Assembly (NCBI GenBank): GCA_001508595.1
Contig: LGHA01000006.1
Coordinates: 1-22,111 of the forward strand
DNA length: 22,111 bases
From: Anaerolineaceae bacterium 46_22
Lineage (GTDB): Bacteria > Chloroflexota > Anaerolineae > Anaerolineales > Anaerolineaceae
Direction of reading: 5' to 3'
In this document: positions 15,849 through 22,111 of the stretch, one piece after another
Position numbering within the stretch: position 1 is the stretch's first letter
Layout of the letters: each line of letters opens with the position of its first letter
The notes under the pieces: generated by a model
Database searches by the model: none
The model's input: the letters and a program-made list of their open reading frames with translations, nothing else
What the model was told of the DNA's origin: nothing
Program-made: the position numbers and the translations under genes

Positions 15849-16847
15849 TTATTCAAAATGTTCTTTGGCAAGCGCAATCGCCTCTTCTGTGTTCATGTTT
15901 TCGGTTTTTGAAAACAGATCACTTTCTCCAAACACCGGGTTATCCAAAAAAGAAAAAGCCTGGGTTTGAGAAAAACCCATTTCAACAGCCCTGGCAATTG
16001 CAAGGGGCGGTGTTTTTTCAGGGTTCAGGTCAATCAGCGGACCGAAGAAATTTACCACCTCGTAAGCAGCCTCAAAGGGACCGGCTGAGAGGTGAACGCC
16101 GTTGGTGTTGATGCCTACTTCCAACTGTCCGTAACGCGCTGGGTCCTTGTATAAAGCGCCGCGGATTGAATGGGCTTTGGCTTTTTCGGGGAAGGTGTCG
16201 CCGACCAATTCAAATTTAAGATCATACCAGTCGGCATCGGTGTGGATCAGCAGCAGCAATATGCGGTGATCTTCACGAGTGAAGTGGAGCAATTGGGATG
16301 GGTGAAAGCCGTTCACCAGGATGATGGGCTGATCCTGGAAAGTATCCGCAATAAAATAAAAGCCGCTTCGTAATTTATTTGCTGTTTGTGCAAACCAGAT
16401 ATCCGAAAGTGTATCGATATCTGTGTTGAAGTGCGCAAGGAACTCATGACCTCCCAGGATTTTATAATCTTCAGTTTCTTTTATCCCCAAAGATTCAAAA
16501 ATGCGCTGGCTAGTTTTTCCATCGACCATCGAAGATGCTAATCTTGAAAGCTGGTTGATGAAGCCGTAATGCCGGTTCATGATGCCATATTGGTCCAATG
16601 TGGCACCCGGCACGATGGCGGCACCGTGGATTTTTACATTAAAGTCATCAAATTTCTCCGAGATTAATTTAAGGCTGTTGAGGATTTTCTGATCATATTC
16701 AATTTCAAGAAGTTCAGGTTTGATGAAGAAAACCAGCTCATTCTTTTTGCTTTTTTTTCCAACCTTCACTTTCTGGATTATTTTCGCTTCATTTGCTGAC
16801 TTAATTTCCTGGATGAGTTTTTTTGAAAATAGCGATTTGTCTGTCAT
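15849..16847 (-). CDS. Diverged, enlarged nucleoside-diphosphate-kinase-like protein
   Basis: A 332-residue protein, more than twice the usual NDK length of about 140. Scattered segments line up with NDK in order: ELVFFIKPEL with Lys43 (NDK KPD motif), the RHYGFINQL helix near 92-100, LVGDTFPEKA with Thr218 (NDK MGATNP), HSIRGALY with Arg229, and TNGVHLSAGPFEAAYE with Asn249 and His252, the place of the phosphorylated active-site His in NxxHGSDS. Extra sequence sits before the Lys, between the two halves (about 105-205) and at the C terminus (about 270-332). The residues needed for phosphotransfer therefore seem retained, yet the substrate may differ. The ATG at 16847 has a near-perfect AGAGGTGAT site; a GTG at 16853 is part of that site and was rejected. 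It is likely co-transcribed with the SIS gene. Confidence 0.62.
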   Translation of the reverse strand: MTDKSLFSKKLIQEIKSANEAKIIQKVKVGKKSKKNELVFFIKPELLEIEYDQKILNSLKLISEKFDDFNVKIHGAAIVPGATLDQYGIMNRHYGFINQLSRLASSMVDGKTSQRIFESLGIKETEDYKILGGHEFLAHFNTDIDTLSDIWFAQTANKLRSGFYFIADTFQDQPIILVNGFHPSQLLHFTREDHRILLLLIHTDADWYDLKFELVGDTFPEKAKAHSIRGALYKDPARYGQLEVGINTNGVHLSAGPFEAAYEVVNFFGPLIDLNPEKTPPLAIARAVEMGFSQTQAFSFLDNPVFGESDLFSKTENMNTEEAIALAKEHFE

Positions 16848-16874
16848 GATCACCTCTTGTTATTGGATGCTTCC

Positions 16875-16880
16875 ATTATA
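16875..16880 (-). promoter_or_regulatory. -10 element of the NDK-like/SIS transcript
   Basis: The minus strand reads TGGGTATAAT, a full TATAAT at 16880 down to 16875, 27 bases before the start codon, with room for a short leader holding the ribosome binding site. No convincing -35 is seen. Confidence 0.5.
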
Positions 16881-16979
16881 CCCATAAGATGAGCAGGTTT
16901 TGGGCTAATAAGGTAATCCAATTGCAGATAAATACGTGAGGATGATATGGGGGCTCTTGAATTCAATTTGTCCGACAAG

Positions 16980-17020
16980 AAAAAATGACCTACCCCCTCC
17001 CTGAAGGGAAGGGAAATAGG
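16980..17020 (-). terminator. Candidate terminator of the DUF488 gene
   Basis: On the minus strand an imperfect stem runs from CCTA (17020-17017) through a CCCTTCCCT/AGGGAGGG pairing to TAGG (16992-16989), followed after a few bases by six T (16985-16980). It begins 7 bases after the DUF488 stop. The one-base bulge makes it weaker than the other terminators here. Confidence 0.5.
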
Positions 17021-17026
17021 ACTGCC

Positions 17027-17509
17027 TTAAAACAACTGGGGCTGATTGACGGTTGGGTCTTCTTTCCAGGCTTCTTTAAGCGAGCCATCTTTTAGAATGT
17101 GGATCACTTTGGCACCGGAATCAATTAATGTTTGGGCGATAATGTGTTGGCGGTGACAATTTGCAGGGTCGCCCTCAGCGCACAATAAAGACAGGTTTTC
17201 CCTGAGTGAGAGCTGCAGGAGCACTTGAATGGCTTCATCATATATTTCTTGCGACGTGACCCCCTGCTGCTTGGCGTGGTGTTCGATGCTCCTCTTCTCT
17301 CCCCCAAGCCTGTGCCCCAAATAGGTATATCGTATTCGAAAAGGCTTGAGCATCTCAGCCAGGCGCGATTTATTGCTCCAGGGTGCTCTGCGGCTGTAAG
17401 GGATACTGCGGATGTCGATGATGTGATTGATGTTACTCGCCTGGATCAGATTTATGAACCTCATGAAACTGAGGTTGCTGTGCCCAACAGTATAAATTGT
17501 TTCTGGCAT
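17027..17509 (-). CDS. DUF488 family protein
   Basis: A 160-residue protein of the DUF488 family, whose role is not established. Family landmarks are clear: YTVGHSN at residues 6-12, DIRSIPYSRRAPW near 32-44, YLGHRLGG near 62-70 and LLCAEGDPANCHRQ near 108-121 with the conserved Cys and His pair. The motifs suggest an enzyme-like or nucleic-acid-related pocket, but that is inference. It starts 40 bases after the 3' end of rnpB on the same strand. There is no Shine-Dalgarno sequence; instead two TATAAT hexamers lie just upstream. Product length is normal for the family. Confidence 0.88.
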   Translation of the reverse strand: MPETIYTVGHSNLSFMRFINLIQASNINHIIDIRSIPYSRRAPWSNKSRLAEMLKPFRIRYTYLGHRLGGEKRSIEHHAKQQGVTSQEIYDEAIQVLLQLSLRENLSLLCAEGDPANCHRQHIIAQTLIDSGAKVIHILKDGSLKEAWKEDPTVNQPQLF

Positions 17510-17514
17510 ACTTA

Positions 17515-17530
17515 ATTATATAAAATTATA
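17515..17530 (-). promoter_or_regulatory. Tandem TATAAT hexamers upstream of the DUF488 gene
   Basis: Minus-strand TATAAT occurs at 17530-17525 and again at 17520-17515, 5 bases before the ATG at 17509. Either would give a leaderless or nearly leaderless mRNA. The second may be chance in this AT-rich gap between rnpB and the gene. Confidence 0.45.
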
Positions 17531-17548
17531 GGGATGGAAATCAAGAGA

Positions 17549-17930
17549 TATCCAGGTCAGCCTGTAAGCCGCATTCTGTCTGGCGGAGATACCGCCTGGA
17601 TGGACATCTATCTTGGCTGACGGTTACCCGTCAGCTCCAGCAGTCTACCCGGAGATGATTGGGAAACGGGCCGCTCCCGTCCAAAGGACTTCTCTCCTGC
17701 TTGACCTTGCACCGCATGGGGGTTGCCTGTCCGAATGCATTACTGCACCCGCCGGTGGTCTCTTACACCACCTTTTCACCCTTACTCACCTTTGTAGGTG
17801 AGCGGTATGCTTTCTGTGGCCCTGGTCCAAGAGTTTGCACCCTTCCGGGGGTTACCCGGCATGCTGCCCTATGGTGTGCGGACTTTCCTCGGGCACCAAT
17901 TTGCCCGCGTCCATCCGGCCGACCTGGACT
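17549..17930 (-). ncRNA. rnpB: RNase P RNA, bacterial type A
   Basis: The catalytic RNA of RNase P, which trims the 5' leader from pre-tRNAs. Read on the minus strand, the conserved P4 5' strand GAGGAAAGTCC is at 17890-17880. The TAAGGGTGAAAAGGTGG core block lies in 17785-17768, and the 3' conserved ACAGAATGCGGCTTA is at 17579-17565. The ends close as helix P1: TCCAGGTC (17928-17921) with GACCTGGA (17558-17551), 8 perfect pairs. Overall order and spacing match E. coli M1 RNA, and the length of about 380 is normal. The AGCGGCCCG block (17675-17667) corresponds to ACGGCCCG of M1. Exact ends are estimated to within a few bases. No clear terminator lies between it and the DUF488 gene. Confidence 0.96.
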
Positions 17931-17933
17931 CTT

Positions 17934-17939
17934 ATTATA
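17934..17939 (-). promoter_or_regulatory. -10 element of rnpB
   Basis: Minus-strand TATAAT at 17939-17934 places transcription start at about 17927-17929, exactly at the base of helix P1, so the RNA needs little 5' trimming. The -35 is not obvious. Confidence 0.65.
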
Positions 17940-17967
17940 CGGTTAATGTGTTGGTTTTGTGTAGGAA

Positions 17968-18007
17968 TTGGTGAGTGGTGAGCGGTAATTGGTACTTGGT
18001 GAGTGGT
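17968..18007. repeat. 12-bp direct repeat upstream of rnpB
   Basis: TTGGTGAGTGGT occurs at 17968-17979 and again at 17996-18007, 28 bases apart, inside a GGT-rich low-complexity stretch. It lies between the rnpB promoter and the promoter of the next plus-strand gene. No function is evident. Confidence 0.6.
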
Positions 18008-18055
18008 CAGGCTTACATTGTGGAAACGAATAATTTCTAAGTGTGGGCTAAAAAC

Positions 18056-18085
18056 TTGACAAGAATGGTCATATTAATGTATTCT
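18056..18085 (+). promoter_or_regulatory. Sigma70-type promoter of the nucleotidyltransferase-like gene
   Basis: A perfect TTGACA at 18056-18061 is followed after 18 bases by TATTCT at 18080-18085. The expected start near 18092 gives a 25-base leader containing GAGG at 18106-18109. Confidence 0.75.
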
Positions 18086-18116
18086 GAATAAAACATCGAA
18101 TAATTGAGGCAAATAA

Positions 18117-19448
18117 ATGAGTAAACAGTATTCTTTTACAGATATTGAGCGTGTGATTGAAGCCGCAAAGCGGCTGAATGTTGAATTAAATATTGATGAA
18201 GCCAAGGAATGGTTGGCATCCATTGAGGGTGAAGAAGGCGCGTGGGATCAGATCAAGTTTGACGAGCGAACAGGGGTTTTTGGGCAGAATCTTACCATGT
18301 TGGATTTCGACCCGAAGCGGCTGGATTATTTCCGACATATCGGTAAATTGATTGAATTCACCGATACACCCGGAAAGGTGGAGACGGCTCTGGCATTGTC
18401 GGGCTCTTCAGCACAATCGAAGTTTCAGAAATATCCCGGTGATGCTGATTATTTTGAGCGGGTTAATATTATTGCAGACACCAAACGAGAGGCTTGCCTG
18501 ATCCTTGCTGAAATTATGCGTGAAAAGGCACTTGCTACGGTGAAAGGGCCCGACTACCAATTAATTGAGGTCAAAATGGGATCCTTCCCGATGGATTTTG
18601 TAAAAGGAATCCGAACATTTCCGGCAGGAAGCCCAATTTCCTGGTCTCCAGATGAAATTGAGGATGGCGAGAAGGTCGGGTTCTCACCTGATGGAAAAGA
18701 AATCATTGTGAAGTGGGAAGAAGCTGCCCAGGATCCCGGTTGGTGTAAGCTGGATTGGGTGGTGGCGGACCCAATTGAAGGCACCCTGGCAAATGCCAGC
18801 AATATGTTGGATGTCACATGGGAAGCGCCGGATGGGTCGATCACACCTCTGGATGGTTACCTCGATCCTTATTTCCAGGAGGTGTACCTGCAAGCAGAGT
18901 CTGTGCCGATATTTTCTAAACTCTCACAGCATGTGAACGCAGACGCCCTGGATGAGTACGTAAAAGCACTTGAAGGCGAAGTTAAAAAATACGTTACAAA
19001 AAACATCAACTATGGGAAAGCTGCAAAACGAATGTATAACATTTTCCGTTTGACAGGGCGTTACGAGGAGGCGGTCTACTTGCGGGAACTTTTTGATGAA
19101 CCGGCATCCATGTTGTACCAGGTCTGGTCGCTTATCAGGACGGTGGATGATGCCATCCAATCCAAATCTGATTTCAAGAAAGAACAGTTGATCAACCAGG
19201 CGGAAAATTTGATGTTTGAGGTTATTCGTGTGATGGAGGATGCACGTGAAGCGGAGATTGTTTCCAGGATTTTGAAATTCAGGGACGCCATAAAAGATCA
19301 AGAGGCGTATACAAATTTAAGCGTTGAAGCCGAAGCTGCCCGTGATGAAGTGATCAACGGGGTAAACAATTTCTTCTATGAAAAACTTACCGGAATTCCT
19401 GAGATTAAATCGTATATTGAAAGTTTCCAGGTTGAATTAAAGGCATAA
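18117..19448 (+). CDS. Unrecognised protein with a nucleotidyltransferase-superfamily motif
   Basis: I do not recognise a named family. The 443-residue protein has no signal peptide or membrane segment. Residues 96-111 read GSSAQSKFQKYPGDAD, which fits the polymerase-beta-type nucleotidyltransferase pattern hG[GS]-x(9-13)-Dh[DE]: Gly96-Ser97, 11 residues, then Asp109 and Asp111 as candidate metal ligands. A third acidic residue could be Asp213 in the KLDWVVADP strand. Helices before the motif and an all-helical C-terminal third (about 298-443, starting NYGKAAKRMYNIFRLTG) match the general plan of such enzymes, where a helical domain closes over the nucleotide. GAGG with a 7-base spacer precedes the ATG. 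It has its own strong promoter and lies between rnpB and rpsT. Substrate, whether tRNA, protein or small molecule, is unknown. Confidence 0.6.
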   Translation: MSKQYSFTDIERVIEAAKRLNVELNIDEAKEWLASIEGEEGAWDQIKFDERTGVFGQNLTMLDFDPKRLDYFRHIGKLIEFTDTPGKVETALALSGSSAQSKFQKYPGDADYFERVNIIADTKREACLILAEIMREKALATVKGPDYQLIEVKMGSFPMDFVKGIRTFPAGSPISWSPDEIEDGEKVGFSPDGKEIIVKWEEAAQDPGWCKLDWVVADPIEGTLANASNMLDVTWEAPDGSITPLDGYLDPYFQEVYLQAESVPIFSKLSQHVNADALDEYVKALEGEVKKYVTKNINYGKAAKRMYNIFRLTGRYEEAVYLRELFDEPASMLYQVWSLIRTVDDAIQSKSDFKKEQLINQAENLMFEVIRVMEDAREAEIVSRILKFRDAIKDQEAYTNLSVEAEAARDEVINGVNNFFYEKLTGIPEIKSYIESFQVELKA

Positions 19449-19536
19449 GGGGCATTTTGAAAGTAAATGTGATTTTTTAAGTTCAAAGTCAGGTACAATT
19501 GGTTCTCTAAACACATGGAAATTACGGAAAATCTAC

Positions 19537-19565
19537 TGGACAAATCAAAACCTGTCAGGTAGAAT
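19537..19565 (+). promoter_or_regulatory. Promoter of rpsT
   Basis: TGGACA at 19537-19542 and TAGAAT at 19560-19565 with a 17-base spacer, five of six matches each. A second, weaker -10 (TACAAT, 19494-19499) lies upstream. The start near 19572 gives a 45-base leader. Confidence 0.65.
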
Positions 19566-19616
19566 AGTTTTTCGTGTTTATAGTAAGATTATCCAGTACT
19601 TGATGGAGGAAAGACC

Positions 19617-19880
19617 TTGGCAAATATTAAATCGCAAATCAAGCGCAACCGGCAAAACCTTAAACGACGCACCCGAAATCGTGTTGTTCGCGGCAATTTT
19701 AGATCTGCACTCCGTAACGCGAGAGTAGCAATTGAAAGCGGCGAAGTTGAACAAGCACGCACGGCAGCAGAGGCTGCAACCAAAGCATTAGATAAAGCTG
19801 CCGCAAAGGGCGTTATCCATAAGAATAAGGCCGCGCGACAAAAAAGCCGTCTGATGCAGCGTTTGAACAGCATGGAGTAA
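19617..19880 (+). CDS. rpsT: Small ribosomal subunit protein bS20
   Basis: bS20 is a basic helical protein that binds the 5' domain of 16S rRNA early in 30S assembly. The 87-residue product has the standard form: MANIKSQIKRNRQN start, RNRVVRG and SALRNA helices, an alanine-rich middle, and GVIHKNKAARQKSRL near the end. The start codon is TTG at 19617, backed by a strong GGAGGA at 19605-19610 with a 6-base spacer. No in-frame ATG near the start could replace it: the conserved MANIKSQ begins exactly at the TTG. E. coli rpsT also uses UUG, where it takes part in autogenous control. A hairpin and a terminator follow. Confidence 0.97.
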   Translation: MANIKSQIKRNRQNLKRRTRNRVVRGNFRSALRNARVAIESGEVEQARTAAEAATKALDKAAAKGVIHKNKAARQKSRLMQRLNSME

Positions 19881-19885
19881 TGACT

Positions 19886-19902
19886 TACCGATTTTTTCGG
19901 TA
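19886..19902 (+). repeat. Small hairpin directly after rpsT
   Basis: TACCGA (19886-19891) and TCGGTA (19897-19902) form a 6-pair stem with an all-T loop, 5 bases after the rpsT stop and 18 bases before the main terminator. It may stabilise the mRNA 3' end or be fortuitous. Confidence 0.4.
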
Positions 19903-19920
19903 TTAATACGCTAACTCAAC

Positions 19921-19956
19921 AGCGGGAGCAAACTCTGCTCCCGCTTTGCGTTTTTC
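19921..19956 (+). terminator. Rho-independent terminator of rpsT
   Basis: AGCGGGAGCA (19921-19930) pairs perfectly with TGCTCCCGCT (19936-19945) around a 5-base loop; TTGCGTTTTT follows. It separates rpsT from argS. Confidence 0.88.
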
Positions 19957-19989
19957 AATCTCAATGAAATAATAGAGAAATCGATCGCT

Positions 19990-20018
19990 TTATCATCGGT
20001 TAAATCAGATGTTATAAT
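19990..20018 (+). promoter_or_regulatory. Extended -10 promoter of argS
   Basis: TGTTATAAT at 20010-20018 is a full extended -10. TTATCA at 19990-19995, 17 bases upstream, matches four of six -35 bases. The start near 20025 gives a leader of about 30 bases. Confidence 0.7.
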
Positions 20019-20054
20019 AGCTTCTGGTAAAATAGCTGAGAAAATAGAGAATCA

Positions 20055-21809
20055 ATGTTTGAAAAAGAAAAAAATAAACTTGAAAATCGAATTAAAGATT
20101 ATTTGAAAAAGGAAGGGATTGGCGAACCCCAGCTTGAGTTTCGTCAAATTCCATTCAGCGGCGAGTGGGGTTTAGCTATTCCTTTGTTCCCGATTGCTGC
20201 CAGTGAAGCCCGTTCAGGGAAAAAAGTGATCGTCCCCCAGCGAGCTCAGCAGCTGGCACAGGGTATCAAAGATGATTTGGGTGAGTTGGAAGAATTTTCT
20301 CACATTGACGCGGTTAACGGGTATTTGAACCTGTATTTTTCAACTTCAAAATATGCCCAGCGCGTGGTGGATATTGTGCTGGAAGAGGGGATGGATTACG
20401 GTAAGGGCGAAAACCTCGGCAAAAGGGTGATGGTCGAGTATTCACAGCCCAACACTCACAAATCATTTCATGTCGGTCACCTGCGAAATGTAATCCTGGG
20501 AGGCAGCGTCTGCCGGCTGTTGGAATTTGCAGGTTATGAGGTTATTCGCGCCAATTACCTGGGTGATATTGGTCTGCACGTGGTCAAATGGATGTGGAAT
20601 TATCTTGAGAATCACCGTGGTGAAGAACCTGGTGAAAACAAAACCCACTGGATGAATGATATTTATGCTGAGGCAGATCGCCTGTACCAGGATCCGGAAA
20701 ACGAAGCCGAGGTGCGAGAGTTGTATGCACGCTGGAATGCAAAAGAACCAGAGGTCGTCGCTTTATGGAAGAAGACGCGTCAGTGGTCGCTGGAAGGCTT
20801 TGAGCAGATTTATGATCAACTCGGAGAAAGCTTTGACCGCATTTATTTTGAGAGTGAGGTTGAAGAACCCGGGGTTAAGCTGGTTGAGGAAATGGTTAAG
20901 AAAGGATTGGCTCAGGATTTGCGTCCCGAGGAACCTGTGATCATCAACCTTGATGATTATGCCGGCACGGAGGATGAATACCGTGTGTTGGTCCTGCTTC
21001 GCTCGGATGGCTCATCCCTTTATGCGACCAAAGATTTGCCTCTGGCGATTAATAAATTTGAAGAATATGACCTGGATCAGTCCATTTACGTAATTGATGT
21101 ACGGCAGTCATTGTATATGAAACAGATCTTCAAAACCCTGGAGATTCTTGGATACGATTGGGCAGACAAGCTGTATCACCTGGCTTATGAGCTTGTTAAT
21201 CTGCCAGGAAATGTCACCATGGCATCCCGAGAGGGTACCGTGGTCTTGTTTGACGACTTGATGGCAGAAGCCACCCGTCGGGCAAAGGAAATTGTTGAAC
21301 AGAAAAACCCTGAAGTGTCTGAAACAGCCAAGAATGATATTGCCGAAGCAGTTGCGCTGGGCGCGTTAAAATACACCATGCTCTCAAGGGATAATACCAA
21401 GATCGTCACCTTTGATTGGGATGCGGCGTTGGATTTCAACGGTCAGGCTGCCCCTTACATTCAATATGCCCACGTACGTGCAGAGAGCATTTTACGTAAG
21501 GCTGGCGGAAGATTGCCCGGGTATGCGAGTTTCCCTTCTGAGCTTGTCAAAGCTGAGGTAGACTTAATTGAGCTGCTCACACGGCTGCCGCAGGAAGTTC
21601 TGAAAGCTGCGGAAGAGTTGCGTCCGTTAGGCGTTGCTAACCTTGCTTTTGACCTGGCAAAGGGATTTAATGACTTTTACAACACCTGCCAGGTGCTCAA
21701 TGTTGAACCGGAGGTTAGAGCTTATCGCTTGCGATTAGTGGCAGCGGCACAACAGGTTATTGCAACCAGCCTGGACTTATTGGGGATCAAAGCCCCAAGT
21801 GTAATGTGA
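20055..21809 (+). CDS. argS: Arginyl-tRNA synthetase
   Basis: A class I synthetase that charges tRNA-Arg. The 584-residue protein has the family's usual length. An N-terminal Add1-like domain fills about 1-115. The HIGH motif is HVGH at 139-142 inside the SxPNTxKxxHVGHLR block. YLGDIGLHV follows near 188, and the KMSKS-equivalent loop is MASREGT at 389-395, the relaxed form common in ArgRS. The helical anticodon-binding domain at the end contains NGQAAPYIQYAHVRAESIL and FNDFYNTCQVL. The ribosome binding site is weak (AGAGA). No terminator is seen in the 54 bases before the next gene, so read-through is possible. Confidence 0.97.
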   Translation: MFEKEKNKLENRIKDYLKKEGIGEPQLEFRQIPFSGEWGLAIPLFPIAASEARSGKKVIVPQRAQQLAQGIKDDLGELEEFSHIDAVNGYLNLYFSTSKYAQRVVDIVLEEGMDYGKGENLGKRVMVEYSQPNTHKSFHVGHLRNVILGGSVCRLLEFAGYEVIRANYLGDIGLHVVKWMWNYLENHRGEEPGENKTHWMNDIYAEADRLYQDPENEAEVRELYARWNAKEPEVVALWKKTRQWSLEGFEQIYDQLGESFDRIYFESEVEEPGVKLVEEMVKKGLAQDLRPEEPVIINLDDYAGTEDEYRVLVLLRSDGSSLYATKDLPLAINKFEEYDLDQSIYVIDVRQSLYMKQIFKTLEILGYDWADKLYHLAYELVNLPGNVTMASREGTVVLFDDLMAEATRRAKEIVEQKNPEVSETAKNDIAEAVALGALKYTMLSRDNTKIVTFDWDAALDFNGQAAPYIQYAHVRAESILRKAGGRLPGYASFPSELVKAEVDLIELLTRLPQEVLKAAEELRPLGVANLAFDLAKGFNDFYNTCQVLNVEPEVRAYRLRLVAAAQQVIATSLDLLGIKAPSVM

Positions 21810-21863
21810 TTATTTTAATCATTTGTTGACCAAACTATCTAAAAAAAGGAGAAAATTTTCAAA

Positions 21864-22111
21864 ATGGCAAAAATTCGAACCATCATTATGGGCGCTGCAG
21901 GGCGAGATTTTCATAACTTCAATACTTTTTATCGAGACAATGAAGACTATGAGGTTGTCGCCTTCACTGCGACACAAATCCCCAATATTGAAGGGCGTAA
22001 GTATCCTGCAGAACTTGCGGGTGGACTATATCCTAAAGGCATCCCGATTTATCCCGAATCCGAATTAGAAAACCTGATCCGTGATGAGGAAATCGACCAG
22101 GTCGTCTTTGC
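21864..22111 (+). CDS. Cyclic 2,3-diphosphoglycerate synthetase-like GTPase, N-terminal part (runs off window)
   Basis: The first 82 codons are present. The start MAKIRTIIMGAAGRDFHNFN is the nucleotide-binding opening of a family named after archaeal cyclic 2,3-diphosphoglycerate synthetase, and continues with EVVAFTATQIPNIEGRKYPAELAG and LYPKGIPIYPESEL, all strongly family-like. In methanogens the founding enzyme makes a thermoprotectant; bacterial members are mostly annotated only as GTPases of unknown role. The ATG at 21864 is preceded by AAGGAG (21846-21851) with a long 12-base spacer. The C-terminal half, needed to judge the catalytic motifs, lies outside the window. Confidence 0.8.
   Translation, partial: MAKIRTIIMGAAGRDFHNFNTFYRDNEDYEVVAFTATQIPNIEGRKYPAELAGGLYPKGIPIYPESELENLIRDEEIDQVVF

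Noticed and set aside
16848..16853. GTG at 16853 as start of the NDK-like gene
   Set aside because: This GTG is part of the AGAGGTGAT ribosome binding site that serves the ATG at 16847.
17613..17946. Overlapping open frames across the RNase P RNA
   Set aside because: The region is explained by rnpB on the other strand, with conserved core blocks and P1 pairing; the frames have no protein-like pattern.
21823..22068. 81-codon open frame near the right edge
   Set aside because: It is in a different frame from the GTPase start at 21864, whose translation matches a known family throughout.

Overview
The window looks like a stretch of chromosome from an Anaerolineae-type (Chloroflexota) bacterium. 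This is inferred from protein style: a separate small cobalamin subunit of methylmalonyl-CoA mutase, a giant cyclase-like/ATPase/TPR/PP2C regulator, a cyclic-2,3-diphosphoglycerate-synthetase-type GTPase, and a mix of Shine-Dalgarno and possibly leaderless starts. No 16S rRNA or marker tree is available here. Gene density is high, no interval above 300 bases lacks a gene, and I saw no tRNA, CRISPR array, insertion sequence or phage gene.

Layout. Positions 1-1053 (minus strand) carry the start of a probable MeaB-type GTPase, the B12-binding small subunit of methylmalonyl-CoA mutase, and a flavin-reductase-like protein. Positions 1285-5980 (plus) carry ruvB, queA and clpC, closed by a clear terminator. 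Positions 6076-12275 hold a divergent signalling pair: on the minus strand a 1454-residue protein (zinc ribbon, degenerate class III cyclase domain, AAA/STAND ATPase, TPR repeats, SpoIIE/PP2C phosphatase), and on the plus strand a membrane protein with a cyclic-nucleotide-binding-like domain followed by a duplicated transmembrane-plus-PH-like module. Positions 12360-14702 (plus) carry def and recF, 6 bases apart, then a nitroreductase. A hairpin at 14721-14757 separates these from a minus-strand pair: a SIS-domain sugar-phosphate enzyme and an enlarged, diverged nucleoside-diphosphate-kinase-like protein. Next, still on the minus strand, come a DUF488 gene and the RNase P RNA gene rnpB. The right end (plus) carries an unrecognised 443-residue protein with a nucleotidyltransferase-superfamily motif, rpsT (TTG start), argS, and the first 82 codons of a cyclic-2,3-diphosphoglycerate-synthetase-like GTPase.

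Functionally most genes are housekeeping: Holliday junction migration, queuosine synthesis, proteolysis, deformylation, recombination repair, tRNA 5' processing, a ribosomal protein and arginyl-tRNA synthesis. The least described material is the divergent signalling pair, the nucleotidyltransferase-like orphan and the enlarged NDK-like protein. None of these assignments was checked by a database search; they rest on motifs read directly in the translations.
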